64,000 nucleotides of DNA, taken from the NCBI RefSeq assembly GCF_000143415.4, contig NW_003314284.1:1931715-1995714 (forward strand). Reading direction: 5' to 3'. This document shows positions 31,314 through 42,880 of the stretch, piece after piece; positions within the stretch are counted from its first letter, which is position 1; the number at the start of each line of letters is the position of its first letter. Position numbers and translations under genes: made by a program. This DNA comes from Selaginella moellendorffii (lineage: Eukaryota > Streptophyta > Lycopodiopsida > Selaginellales > Selaginellaceae). Under the pieces are notes generated by a model. The model worked only from the letters and a program-made list of their open reading frames with translations. It did no database searches and had not been told where the DNA came from.

Positions 31314-32803
31314 ATGAAGTGCATCAGGTTCTCCCACAGCGGCGGCGACAAGCGGCCGGAAGCCAGGAGCAGGAAATCGATCTGGAACCTCTCCTCCAGC
31401 GGCGGATCCAATCCCGATAACGCCCGGCGCTCCGGCTCCGAGGCGAATTCCCAGACGGACGCCAGCGGCAGCGGCCAAGGGTCTCCGGCCTCGAATTTCC
31501 TGCTCAGCTCCTCGATGCGCCAGAACGAGCTCAAGGTCTTTTCGTTCGCGGAGCTCAAGGCGGCGACGAGGAATTTCCACCGCACGCATTGGCTGGGCGA
31601 GGGTGGATTCGGCTGCGTCTACAAGGGATTCATCAAGGTCAACAGGACCGACGGCACCGAGTCCAAGGTAGAAGTGGCGGTGAAGCAGCTCAATGGCAAG
31701 GGATTGCAGGTACATTGCTCGATCGCCATCTCCACGTTCCTAGAATTTCTTTCTCTGTTCTTCATGGGTTTCAAAGTCATAGGCCTAGTAACTTAAGCGT
31801 GTTCTTCGTCCAGGGACACAAGGAATGGCTCTCGGAGATTAGATACTTGGGAGTCGTCGACGATCCCAACTTGGTGAAGCTCATCGGCTACTGCCTGGAA
31901 GACGATCCTCGAGGCGTTCAAATGCTACTCGTGTACGAGTTTATGCCCAAGGGGAGTCTCGAAGGCCATCTTTTCAGGAGAGGGCCCCCGGTTCTTCCGT
32001 GGGAGGCCCGAGTTAAAATCGCGCTGGGTACTGCTCGTGGACTGGCATATCTTCACGAGGAGCTACAAATCCAGGTACATGACTTGTCCAAGTCAGTGTT
32101 TTCACTCTTTTTCCTGCTCAAGCAGATTATTTATCGCGACTTCAAGACGTCAAACATTCTTTTGGATGATTCGTTTGGCCCAAAGCTATCCGATTTCGGG
32201 CTCGCAAGGCTTGGGCCCGAGGGCGGTGATAGTCACGTTACGACCGCTGTGAGTTGACATACATCGGTTCCTTTTCAACTTGCTGTTGATCTTTGATGGA
32301 TGGATGAACAGGTTGTGGGAACTGTAGGCTATGCGGCTCCAGAGTACGTCCACACTGGTCACCTCACAGCCAAGAGTGACGTCTGGAGCTTTGGCGTGGT
32401 TTTGCTGGAGCTGCTCACGGGAAGGAAAGCTCTCGACAAAAATCGCCCAAAGAACGAGCAGCGGCTCTTGGAATGGGTCAAGCCTTACATTTCTACAAGC
32501 CGGAAGTTCCACCTTATCATGGACCCGAGCCTCGAAGGCCACTACCCTCTCCAAGCGGCTCAAAAGATGGCGAGCCTCGCGGCAAGCTGCCTCACGAGGC
32601 AGCCAAAGGCACGACCGAAGATGAGCGAGCTCGTGGAGGGCCTCAAGCAGGTGCTTGCGATCCCGGTTCCAGATGGCGACGGCACCGAGTGCAAGGAAAA
32701 CACTCCCCAGAAGTTGGAGAAGTTTCATTCGGACCCCGGAGTGACCAGAGAGAAGCTCTCGGTGTGGAAGATGTTCACGGTGCCGAAGCTTGTGAAGACT
32801 TGA
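31314..32803 (+). CDS. Receptor-like cytoplasmic kinase, RLCK-VII (PBL19-like)
   Basis: Ser/Thr kinase acting downstream of cell-surface receptors at the plasma membrane. ATG at 31,314; four coding exons. The N-terminus [20 protein letters not shown] has Cys3 but not Gly2, which fits palmitoylation rather than myristoylation, as in PBL19-like members. The kinase domain has [22 protein letters not shown] (ATP lysine), the Glu of the C-helix in [28 protein letters not shown], the catalytic loop [15 protein letters not shown] (Arg-Asp present), [29 protein letters not shown] and [16 protein letters not shown]. The C-tail is Ser/Lys-rich and ends FTVPKLVKT. All catalytic residues are intact. The short introns interrupt after GKGLQ, EELQIQ and VTTA. 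The leader has TTAGGGTT. Confidence 0.94.
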
Positions 32804-32834
32804 GAAGCTTGATCCAGAGTTTGGTCCACAACTT

Positions 32835-34297
32835 TCAGCCTTCTTCGTACAGCTTAGCGCCACGTCCGTGTAGCCTTTGACGCCTCCTGGAAAGGTTTTT
32901 GCGACGTCGTAGCTTGGTAGAGGAGCAGCGGACTTGAAGCAGATCTCGCAGCTTGTGGCTACAATCCAGGTCGGGCCGGGTATCCAGTAGCACGCGTGGA
33001 CCTTCACGAAGTGACGCTGCCGTGGTTGACGTTGTCGCTTGGCACCCGGAAAGAAGTTGGATGGGATTAATGCTGTAGTCTGTGGAAGATTTGACGATTC
33101 CCAGCACTGATTTTGGACGGATAAGGTCGACAAAGTCTCTGGCCTCGGAGAAGCAGCAATGAAGCGAGTACGGGACGACGTTAATCAGCCGCGAAGAAGC
33201 GTCAGCAGCTTGGTTGTCGCTGGTTCTTTCCCGGGATTTGTAGCAGCTTTCGGAGCACAGCAGCTTTGGCTTCGGCTTTCGTCCGGAGGATGGATTGCAC
33301 AGGCATAAGCAGCCGGTTGGAAGGATTCCCAGAGTCGGGCGAATCTCGTTCAAGAGCTTTAGGCTCCGGGTGGAGACGCTGCAGCGTGGAACGGCCCGGA
33401 TCCGTGTGATGGAAGTGTCGGTCGTGAAAACATCCGGGAGCTGTAGCAAGTGCATTGTTTTCAACCGTTGTGGCCACACACAGATCTAGAAAGAAAAACC
33501 AGCAGAAAAGAATGTTAGCCAACTCATTCCCAGGAAAATAGAAGAAAGTATGAGTACGTACTTTCGTTTCCAAAGCTTGAGCAATGGAGAGCAAAAGCTC
33601 TTCCTTCCCAAGGTTGTCGATTCCAATCACGATATCTTTCTCCGGGTGGCCTCGTATGAGCTCAATGACCTGGAAGATCGTTTCTTTGTTTTCTCACTCA
33701 ATCGATTGAGCCCGTCCACTTACTCTAGTCGCAGCGGCGTTCCTGGATGGAAAGCAGAAGAGCGGGTTGCAAAATGTGTTGTCAAGGTAGAGAAAATCCA
33801 CCTGAGCTCCACCGATAGCTTCTCTGAGAGCCTCTTTCCTCTCCTCCAGCGTGCATCGATCGTTATTCCATCGAAAGTCCCCGGTATGCAAGACGCACCC
33901 AAACTCTCCATGGAACACATACATCACAGCTCCTGCATGGACAAAAACGAAGAGAATGTAACATAGAAGTTCCAAAGAAATTCAAGAGCTCTCGAAAATC
34001 TTAGGATCAAGACTTACCAGGGCAGTGATCGGCGTCGATCGCCGTGACTTCTAGCAAGGAATCTGCAGCATTGTTGGAAGAGACGAGCGTTGGAGTCCCG
34101 AGGTCGAGAATGTGGAGCAGGGCGGGATTGAAGCCCTTGAATCTGGCGAGGAGGAGCATGGCGGTTACCTGCGAGCAGTAGAGAGGGCCGCGGCACCAAT
34201 CCGCAGACAGGCCCTCAGTGTGATCAGCGTGCAAATGCGTGAGGAAGTAGGCATCGCTGGGGCTCCTCCACTCGTCCACCACAAACCGCCTTCGCAT
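32835..34297 (-). CDS. SNM1/Apollo-like 5' DNA nuclease (metallo-beta-lactamase, DRMBL)
   Basis: Processes DNA crosslinks and telomere ends in the SNM1 family; Apollo (DCLRE1B) is the closest type by sequence. The N-terminal MBL domain starts at once: FVVDEWRSPSDAYFLTHLHA then the metal-binding HLHADH, a later DADHCPG, HTGDFRW and DFLYLDNTFCNP. The second half is the DRMBL part: VIGIDNLGKEELLLSIAQAL, WPQRLKTMHLLQLPDVFTTD, SITRIRAVPR, NVVPYSLHCCFSEARDFVDL and a block like GIVKSS. The metal ligands of motifs 1-3 are in place. A basic C-terminus (RRRKNLSRRRQRLHGRGAKL) may bind DNA or be nuclear. ATG at 34,297 and a stop at 32,835. Tail-to-tail with the RLCK gene with only about 30 bases between stops. 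Apollo versus SNM1A cannot be settled by eye. Confidence 0.87.
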
Positions 34298-34319
34298 TCC
34301 TCTCCGCGCCTTTAGGGCT

Positions 34320-35157
34320 AGGGCACAAGATTCAATGATTAACTTTCAGTTTATTTTAAAATAAAATCCTTGAAAAGTAGATGATAAAATTAGATAATTT
34401 TAAATTATAAAAATTAACTTTTTTTAGTTATTTTTTTATTCAGTTATTTCAAAATTTATAAGTTATTTAATTATATGAGTGTGGAAATAGAGTATAAATA
34501 ATGTGCATATCATAATATTAATATACAACATTGTAATTGTACATTTAAACTTCATATCATCCTTGTCTTCAAAGGATGAAAAGCAATTAAGATTTTTTAG
34601 TTAATAGGTTAGAATTTAAAGGAATATCAAGAAAAGGCACTAATGAATCTATATATGGTGTTAGTTATTCTTACTCCTTTTATACAAAATGTTTTAACCA
34701 TTACATATGTATAATTTTTAGAGGATCAACTTGTTAAATGTCATGCCAAATCTTATAAACTTGCAATTTAATTTGCCATAACACCCAATATAATCCCTTC
34801 CATTGAGCCTTTTAGACAAATCACATATTTTAAAATTAGGAAAATGGACTAACACCAAGTCATTTATATTATACTTTGTAAGTAAATGATGATGGGAGTT
34901 GTAATGTTATTGTTATCTCACTTATACTTAATATTGGCAGCTTGTAGCAATCATGAAAGTAAACTCAACTACATTAAATCATGACCATACATGAGTTTAT
35001 ATGGTGAAGTATTAATGAAACTCTATACATTTATGACATATATATACAAAAAAAATGGCAAATAACCATCTTAATTTAAATGTTAAAAGTTTATATACTT
35101 CACAATCATCTCTTTAAAAGTGGATTTTTTGAGACTTTCTTGACTTTGGTTTTAAAC
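34320..35157. other. AT-rich decayed repeat DNA flanking the LTR-A element
   Basis: GC content drops sharply at about 34,330, marking the end of the gene island. The final about 120 bases, read on the minus strand, continue a decayed Ty3/gypsy integrase whose other half lies beyond 42,595 (see that feature): FKTKVKK-type basic sequence follows a QIDGLVEW motif. The remainder shows no gene. Confidence 0.5.
35153..35157. repeat. Target-site duplication, left (TAAAC)
   Basis: TAAAC directly precedes the element start TGTGAGACAC and recurs at 42,590-42,594 directly after the element end TTACA. A perfect 5-base duplication, the size made by LTR-retrotransposon integrases. Confidence 0.93.
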
Positions 35158-36782
35158 TGTGAGACACAAAATCCCTAGGCCTCAAAGTGGAGCCAGAAAG
35201 GGTGCCACGTGGTAGTGGCCGAAGCGAAAGCCAAACGAGCATAACACGTTTGGACTAAAAGCTCCGACTTGGAAAGTCGAGAGAGGGAGTGGAACTCCCA
35301 ACAAAGGGCTCGAGGAGCAAGTACGAGGCAACCAATAAGCAAGGCTCCGATGGACCCGAGATGGACCCGAGATGGAGTCCAAGATGGAGTCCGAGATGGA
35401 CCCGAGATGGAGTCCGAGATGGAGTCCGAGATGGACCTGAGATGGACCCGAGATGGAGTCTGAGATGGAGTCCGAGATGGACTCAAGATGGACCCGAGAT
35501 GGACCTGAGATGGAGTCCGAGATGGAGTCCGAGAAGGACCCGAGATGGAGTCCGAGGTGGAGTTTGAGATGGAGTCCGAGATGGACCCGAGATGGAGTCC
35601 GAGATGGACCCGAGATGGAGTCCGAAGTCGAGACCGGGACCAAGACCGAGACCGGGACCGAGACCGAGACCGAGATTAGGACCGAGACCGAGACCGAGGC
35701 CGAGTCCGAGTCCGAGTCCGAGTCCGAATCCAAGTCCGAGTCCGAGTCCGAGTCCGAGTCTGAGGCCGAGTCCGAGTTCGAGCCTGAGAGGGTGAAAGCC
35801 CAAAGCGTTTGTCTCCCAGACCCTAGGGGGTTTGGTGAGCTCCAAAAGTATAGTAGGGGGAGGACTGCAGTGGAGCCAGTTTGGCCAGGAAAGGCTAGTT
35901 TGGCCCAGGAAGGCCGGACCCAGTGTTGGGTGATGAGCTGCCCACTGGGAAGTCCAAGACTAGAGTGAACACGAACCGACAAGCGGGGTAGCTTGGTGAA
36001 GTGTTCAAGAGCCGGCTCTAGTTCCCTCGGGAGATTGACTGGCCGATGCTCCCAGTCCAAGTGTGGGTGGCACTACCTACTTGGATACCTGTCGTGGCTC
36101 AACGGAACCTCGCTCTAAGCCCATGGCTAGAGCACCTAAAGGTGAAAGGCGGGGAGAGTACCCATGAGGCCTGTATAGGGCTACGGTGTTCCGAAATGTT
36201 GTCCCAAAAGCCCAGACTGTGGAGAGGAGGAGGAGTAGTCCTCCGGTGTAGTGACCAAGGATACAGTCGAGTGGTGAGGAAGTCCCAGAGGACTGTGGGA
36301 CTTAGTGGTCGGGCCTGTGGGCCTCGATCCAGTGGCAGTGTTGGCAAACACGGCCATGGGCAAAAAGGGACTTGGTGAAGACCGGAAAAGGGATATTAGG
36401 GAAGGCTATTCCCCATGTCTGTGGGCATCCTAAGGATGCTAAGGAGTGGATCTAGAATGATCACTTATGGACGGATGGCCCAGCCCTTGAGAGATGGGGC
36501 TGTGATGCAGGTGGTGTTAGACTAGCGGTGTGACCAAGGTAAAGGGGCATGGCCTTAGCGTAATGGGCTGATATGTCGGTGGTACCTTGGGGTGTCGGTC
36601 AGGGGATTGGACACGTGGAGCACTTGGATCAAGTGCAAAGGTTGAGTGGCGGGGATGCCATTTTCGGGGCTAGCAAGCCCAAGTCTAAAATAGGACTTAT
36701 GGAGGTTGTGAGTGAGACTCCTCCAAGTGGTTGGAGGTGTGGTTAAGTGACTAAAGTAGAATGGAAAATTTAGTTGCTTACA
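35158..36782 (+). repeat. 5' LTR of complete LTR-A element (1,625 bp)
   Basis: Starts TGTGAGACACAAAATCCC and ends GCTTACA, so TG...CA. Matches 40,833-42,589. In the second half (36,046-36,782 against 41,853-42,589) I count 8 mismatches in 737 bases, so the copies are about 99% alike and the element is young. It includes the 12-base and 6-base tandem repeats at about 35,347-35,800. Confidence 0.92.
35347..35800. repeat. GAGATGGACCC/GAGATGGAGTCC 12-mer and GAGTCC hexamer tandem repeats in the 5' LTR
   Basis: Mostly 12-base units (GAGATGGACCC, GAGATGGAGTCC) grade into GAGACCGGGACC and then GAGTCC or GAGGCC hexamers. All units are multiples of three with no stop, which keeps long open frames on both strands, for example on the minus strand 35,182-36,060 and on the plus strand 35,453-35,968. 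The deduced peptides (MESEMDPRW, SDSISGPSRT) are repeat artefacts. The repeat is about 60 bp longer in the 3' LTR. Confidence 0.92.
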
Positions 36783-39700
36783 ATTTGGTATTGGAGCTGT
36801 TCCTTAGTCTGAATTTTATTGGTGCTCAAGTATATCACCATTGATGTTGGCATCGGAAGGTCCTAGGAGTGGGCCTATCCTGGAGGAGTAGCATGTCGAG
36901 AGGACATGGCTCTCCACTCAAGTTCATGCGTGAACTTGGGCACAATGTGGTGAATAGAAAAGGGCCAATAATGGAACGACTTTGGGATCTTGGGAACAGT
37001 ATAAGGTCTCCTCAGAGAGCTGAGGATGTGATCCAGATGAGCGTTTGACGCAGCAAACGGGCTAACGTAGTTGTGATAAACAACTATAGTTGGGATCACG
37101 GGAAAGATGTAGACTCTAAAACAATAAAGGAGTCACAAGATTATCCTCATATAGTTGAGGTTGGTGCTCATGAATGTGAGACCAGAGGTAATGACCGTGG
37201 GAGGTCAAATACGGAAGAGGACTCAAGTCCTTGAAATGGTAGCCGGGGCTACCTTTAATAAATGCTGGAACAACCCAAGGAGTTGGGGGGTGTACTTAGA
37301 GATGAGTTGGTATTCTCATCACATGGACAAGTAGTTATAAGGGGCAAAGGTTGCTCCAGAGAAGAAAATCAAGTGTCAGAGTAACACTTGTGAAAATAGT
37401 CCTTCTGAGTAGGACAGGAATGCAAGAAGTGTATTCCAGTGAGCTAGTGCCTCACAAGTAGGACCTTATAGGTCTGTGGATTAACCAAGTCCAAAACTGC
37501 TGAATGACTCAAGTAGAGTCAAGGGATGGTCTTAAAAGGACTGATGAAAGCATTTGGACTGAGGTGTGTTGTACCCCACAAAGGATTGGGGGTGGATTAT
37601 AGGATCCAAGGATGAGAACAGAGGGTATCTCATTGATGGCAAAATGTGCCATGCTAAAGTCGTGGGAAAGGTGTTCCCAAAAAAAAAACAACTTTGACAC
37701 AAAGTTGTGTGTGACCTCTATAGTGCAGTGCTAACGGATAGTTGGCATGAGAAAGAGTGGTATTGGTCTTGGCAAAGACTTAGACACAAGGAAAAAGTGT
37801 CATAGAGGTAGGTTCGTGGAGCTGATGGTGTGGTGACACCAAATGTGCCAAAGTGTGATACCTTGAGGCTATGTTGGTGGGTTCATGAGAACCCCTTGCC
37901 AAAGGAATCCCAATAGAAATGGGAATGGCATGGCCTAAGCTGGAAGGCATGCGGTTGGAGTGTGGTGACCTAAATAATGATGGAGGTGTGGAAGCACCAG
38001 CAATGAGTTGTAGGACTTGACAATTACGAGGCAACTAAGCAAGAGGTGCAAAATAATTGGTTAAACGGGTAGAAGGTAGCTACCCAAGCCTTCTTAATGG
38101 CATAGGGAAGTGGATATACCCTTACAGGGGATAAGTTGCTTATGTTGCGATATAATAAGTCAATGTCATAAAAGGAAATACTCATTGTCAAGGAAGCCGT
38201 CATTGGGACACTCGAACACTTTAGAACACCAGGAGGTGGTGTTTGATGTCGCGAGGGCAGTAGATAAGGCCCAAGGGACTAAGTCCCTAGCGAATGATGG
38301 ATAGTAGGTGCTATCCAAATGTCCAAAGTGGCAGAGACAGAAGAAGACTGTCTACTCGAATTGGACAAAGCCAAAAATGGAATTTTGGCAAGGCTAGCAA
38401 TGGGCATGCAAAAGCCCGTAAGCAACAACGTAATCCTGGTGTGTGGGATTATAGGGTGAGCATACCTGGATTGAGGAACCACTCCTTAGGCTATCGGGTA
38501 GGTTCATCCCTAAGAATACTTGCTAAGGCATGATAGAAAGTGCAAAGCTATCCTCTTGGTCTGGAGGAGAATGACCGAAGGAAATGTGTGAAGCCAAAAG
38601 CAAGAAGTAAAGGGATAGAACCGAACCATAGGAATCGAAGGGTATAACCAAGGTTGGTTATGCCAGCTGGGAGTGGAGAATCAAGTGGGGGCTCGAGGGT
38701 GTTGCCGCTAGCAACCGTGATACCATGGAGAGTCTAAAATATGGAATTGTCCATGTTAGACTATATGGTAATTGGAAAGCTTGCAAAAAGGGAGGCCTTA
38801 GCAAGCTAAGGGACAGAGTTCTTTTAAGGTTCCCAAAAAGGATTCTAGGTAGCTTAGTACCTAGAAAGGCCAAGCATGAATGGTTCAAGGAATGCGCGAA
38901 ATCAGAGTGGCGTAGCAGAAGCGTGGTCTTGAAGCTTGCCATGAGGCAAAGCTATCAAGGTTAGGGAAGTAGTTCCCGAGTGTTCAAAGAGAGGGCTTTG
39001 AACGAAAGTCGATGATCAAGGGCTTTCACGCTTGTGCAGGAACCATGTTATAGTGGTCGGAAGACTTGCCAAAGCGAGATTGGCAAGTCAGGGGAACAAA
39101 TACCCTAGTTGAAGGTGATAAATTCAAAAAGGGTGGGCTATGGGGCCAAGCATGGAGGAGTCCATGCATGATCACAGGCTTGTTAAGTGAGAGGACTTGG
39201 CAGTGGGGAGGAACTAGGTTCCTAAGCTGTGATCTATAGCGCGCTTTGAGTATAAGTTGGTGCACTGGCGTGGGGAGTCACGCCAGGCATCTTGGGTGAT
39301 GCCGTCCATAGATGCATATACGGAGGTTGGGTTCGAGTCCCGACCCTCTAGTGCTTGGGTTCGAGTCCCAAATCACTAGGGCGTGGTGATGGTTTGGAAT
39401 ATGAGGACACTCATATTTCGGTGGTCATGGACTCTCAGTGGGGAGATTGGTTTGGGCACACCGCCAAGCGAGGGATGCCTCAGAGTCGTGATGCACGGTT
39501 AGATTGTTTAGTGTGATAGTTCAGCATATCTAACTTGAACGCTTTGGTGCAAGTGGCACCAAGGACGTGGTGAGTGAGATGGGGACACCTAATCTCAGTT
39601 GCTATGAACCCTTGGCCGTAAGGGCTGGCTTGGGTGCACCGCCAAGTGTGGGGGATGCCCTCGGGGTTATGGTCAACAACTTGAAGGTCTAGAAGACCAA

Positions 39701-40832
39701 ATACCTCTTGGCAACTCTGGTAAAGTGCCAAGATGAGATCACTAGGTGATCTTATGGCCAAATAAAGACAAGGTCCTTGGTTGGCTAAGGAAGGAAGTTC
39801 CTGGTTCAAAATGTTGATTTGAACTATTTAAAATGGTGTGGCTTGGTCAAAGTGATCAAGTGGGAAGAGCACCTAAGGGAAATAAGTTGTGTCCGTGCGA
39901 TGGCATAGTGAGTCCGAGGAAAGTAGTCTCTATAAGAGACCCATGAGAGGGTCACGAAGTTGGGCCGTGGATAGAGCCCATAGCAAAAGATGCTAAAGAG
40001 ATGTACTAGGAGTGAACATCCTCTGGACTTGGCAATTGCTATGGAACCGAAGAGATACCTCAAAAATGGAGGTAGCGATCCTATGTTGCTGGGTGCAACA
40101 ATCAAGGATAGGAGCAAAGGACTAGTGGCCAAGTTTGGGCCATAGAATTTAATGGAAGGGATCCAAATGGCAAAGTTAGCTAAGGAACACTAATGTGTTT
40201 GATGCTAACGGCTTGTGGGAAAGGAAGTGGACTTCCAAGGATGGATTCTTAAGTGCTCCAATTGGCGAAGTAAAAGCTCCAAGTAAAGGAGCGGTAAAAT
40301 AGCCAAATGATAGGGCCGTGGACAGCTCTAGCACAAATTATAATAACCGGAACTTAGTGCCAAAGGTGGCACAAAATCGAAGAGAGGATGATGTTGCCCT
40401 TGAGTAGAGGACTTCCTAAGAGGGGGAAGTGGAGTTGCACAATATGTGCAATGCAAGGTGTCGGAGACACCCAGGAAATTGACTTCAACAAGTCAGAATT
40501 AAAAGTTCCAAAATGCAAGGGTTATATCGATGGAAAGTGAGACCACTCGAGAATGAGTAGTGGGATTGAGTTAGAGAAGGTGTTTCTAACAGGTTTAGTG
40601 AAAACTAAACCAATAAAGGGAGAGAACCACCACAAGTGGTCGAATGAGCCTCTAAGTTAGAGGGGCTATGCTCCTTAGAGGATGGACAAGGCATGCTGAG
40701 CCTTTGGTGTCAAACCATAGACAAATATTGGCTAGGTGACAAGGATGGAAATGGTAACACGTGCGAATGTCACTTTATGAAAGGGTTTACCGTTCGATGA
40801 GGACATCGAACTTCATCTATGGGTGGTGGAGT
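36783..40832 (+). other. Internal region of LTR-A element, no proteins recognised
   Basis: About 4.05 kb between the LTRs. The primer-binding site is at the left end and the purine tract is at the right end. Near 39,350-39,385 two T-arm-like sequences (GGTTCGAGTCCC) occur in tandem, after a 6-bp hairpin GGCGTG...CACGCC. Minus-strand frames up to about 109 codons (39,480-39,809) show no family resemblance. The same sequence occurs, inverted, at 47,119-49,978. Confidence 0.8.
39280..39390 (+). repeat. tRNA-like segment with tandem T-arm/B-box motifs inside LTR-A
   Basis: Two copies of GGTTCGAGTCCC at about 39,347 and 39,377 match the tRNA T-arm and Pol III B box. They are preceded by GGCGTGGGGAGTCACGCC (6-bp hairpin) at about 39,268 and a CCGT...ACGG hairpin. 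Reverse-complement copies lie near 48,590-48,625 in the second element. No complete tRNA cloverleaf could be drawn, so this is either a SINE-like fossil captured by the element or a chance T-arm. Confidence 0.45.
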
Positions 40833-42589
40833 TGTGAGACACAAAATCCCTAGGCCTCAAAGTGGAGCCGGAAAGGGTGCCACGTGGTAGTGGCCGAAGC
40901 AAAAGCCAAAGGAGCATAACACGTTTGGACTAAAAGCTCCGACTTGGAAGGTCGAGAGCGGGAGTGGAACTCCCAACAAAGGGCTCGAGGAGCAAGTACG
41001 AGGCAACCAATAAGCAAGGCTCCAAAAAGGGACCCAAAAAGGACCAACACATGACACGTGGAAGTGTCCGAGATAGAGTTCGAGATGGACCCGAAGTGGA
41101 GTCCGAGATGGCGTCCGAGAAGGACCCCGAGATGGAGTCCGAGATGGACCCGAGATGGAGTCCGAGATGGAGTCCGAGATGGACCCGAGATGGAGTCCGA
41201 GATGGAGTCCAAGATGGACCCGAGATGGACCCGAGATGGAGTTTGAGATGGAGTTCGAGATGGACTCAAGATGGACCCGAGATGGACCTGAGATGGAGTC
41301 TGAGAAGGACCCGAGATGGAGTCTGAGGTGGAGTCTGAGATGGAGTCCGAGATGAACCCGAGATGGACCCGAGATGGAGTCCGAGATGGACCCGAGATGG
41401 AGTCCGAAGTCGAGACCGGGACCAAGACCAAGACCAGGACCGAGACCGAGACCGAGATTGGGACCGAGACCGAGACCGAGGCCGAGGCCGAGGCCGAGTC
41501 CGAGTCCGAGTCCGAATCCGAGTCCGAGTCCGAGTTCGAGTCCGAGTTTGAGGCCGAGTCCGAGTTCGAGCCTGAGAGGGTGAAAGCCCAAAGCGTTCGT
41601 CTCCCAGACCCTGAAGGGTTTGGTGAGCTCCAAAAGTATAGTAGGGGGAGGACTGCAGTGGAGCCAGTTTGGCCAGGAAAGGTCAGTTTGGCCAGGAAAG
41701 GCCAGTTTGGCCCAGGAAGGCCGGACCCAGTGTTGGGTGATGAGCTGCCCACTGGGAAGTCCAAGACTAGAGTGAACACGGACCGACAAGCGGGGTAGCT
41801 TGTTGAAGTGTTCAAGAGCTGGCTCTAGTTCCCCCGGGAGATCGACTGGCCGATGCTCCCAGTCCAAGTGTGGGTGGCACTACCTACTTGGATACCTGGT
41901 GTGGCTCAACGGAACCTCGCTCTAAGCCCATGGCTAGAGCACCTAAAGGTGAAAGGCAGGGAGAGTACCCATGAGGCCTGCGTAGGGCCACGGTGTTCCG
42001 AAATGTTGTCCCAAAAGCCCAGACTGTGGAGAGGAGGAGGAGTAGTCCTCCGGTGTAGTGACCAAGGATACAGTCGAGTGGTGAGGAAGTCCCAGAGGAC
42101 TGTGGGACTTAGTGGTCGGGCCTGTGGGCCTCGATCCAGTGGCAGTGTTGGCAAACACGGCCATGGGCAAAAAGGGACTTGGTGAAGACCGGAAAAGGGA
42201 TATTAGGGAAGGCTATTCCCCATGTCTGTGGGCATCCTAAAGATGCTAAGGAGTGGATCTAGAATGATCACTTATGGACGGATGGCCCAGCCCTTGAGAG
42301 ATGGGGCTGTGATGCAGGTGGTGTTAGACTAGCGGTGTGACCAAGGTAAAGGGGCATGGCCTTAGCGTAATGGGCTGATATGTCGGTGGTACCTTGGGGT
42401 GTCGGTCAGGGGATTGGACACGTGGAGCACTTGGATCAAGTGCAAAGGTTGAGTGGCGGGGATGCCATTTTCGGGGCTAGCAAGCCCAAGTCTAAAATAG
42501 GACTTATGGAGGTTGTGAGTGAGACTCCTCCAAGTGGTTGGAGGTGTGGTTAAGTGACTAAAGTAGAATGGAAAATTTAGTCGCTTACA
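40833..42589 (+). repeat. 3' LTR of complete LTR-A element (1,757 bp)
   Basis: Starts TGTGAGACAC and ends GCTTACA, followed by TAAAC (TSD). Longer than the 5' LTR because of extra repeat units in 41,062-41,575 and a second GGCCAGTTTGGCC unit near 41,690, plus a GGACCCAAAAAGGACC segment at about 41,028 not found in the 5' LTR. Confidence 0.92.
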
Positions 42590-42594
42590 TAAAC
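42590..42594. repeat. Target-site duplication, right (TAAAC)
   Basis: TAAAC directly after the 3' LTR, identical to 35,153-35,157. Confidence 0.93.
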
Positions 42595-42880
42595 AAGCCA
42601 TTCAACCAAACCATCTATCTGTGGATGATAAACACTCGTGAAAGTTTAATATATCCTTAGCCAAAACATTAAAATGTGAAATGTTTCAATCATGAATGTA
42701 AGATCATTATCCAAAAGAATCCATTCCAAATAAGAATGTTGGATGAGAAAGTACCCAACAACAATCACAAACACATTAGCAAAAGCATCAATTTTCATTT
42801 AACGAGCCAAGTGTAAGCAACTAAAGGGAACAATTTAAAAAACGATCCATAAAGGGAAAGGGCCCATAAATAAAAGTTCA
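42595..42880 (-). pseudogene. Decayed Ty3/gypsy integrase (minus strand), target of the LTR-A insertion
   Basis: Read on the minus strand the sequence gives a broken integrase core: DNDLTFMIETFHIL-like, then SVYHPQIDGLVEWL, which parallels the integrase pattern ...AYHPQTDGLVERLN. Stops interrupt it. The left half of the same relic is found before 35,153, so the LTR-A element split it. Confidence 0.6.

Larger units (their letters stand above)
35158..42589 (+). mobile_element. Complete LTR-A retrotransposon, LARD-like non-autonomous element (7,432 bp)
   Basis: Two LTRs (1,625 and 1,757 bp) enclose 4,050 bp. A primer-binding site TGGTATTGGAGC (about 36,788) matches initiator-Met tRNA with about two mismatches and lies just inside the 5' LTR. 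A purine tract GGGTGGTGGAG (40,821-40,831) precedes the 3' LTR. The flanking 5-base duplication is TAAAC. No gag, protease, RT, RNase H or integrase motif is visible on either strand, and open frames are short. A large LTR element with a long non-coding interior is the LARD class, which must use proteins from another element. It is inserted into decayed minus-strand Ty3/gypsy integrase sequence. A reverse-oriented relative at 45,728-50,340 shares the interior, so the interior is a conserved feature of the family. Confidence 0.88.

Noticed and set aside
35347-35800. CRISPR-like array
   Set aside because: Repeats are contiguous short units without spacers of unique sequence, in a plant nuclear genome; they are LTR minisatellites.
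40857-41867. Long open frame (336 codons, minus strand) and similar ones (35,182-36,060; 35,453-35,968; 41,316-41,798)
   Set aside because: They lie within the LTR tandem repeats, whose unit lengths are multiples of three without stops; both strands and several frames are open at once. No family resemblance.
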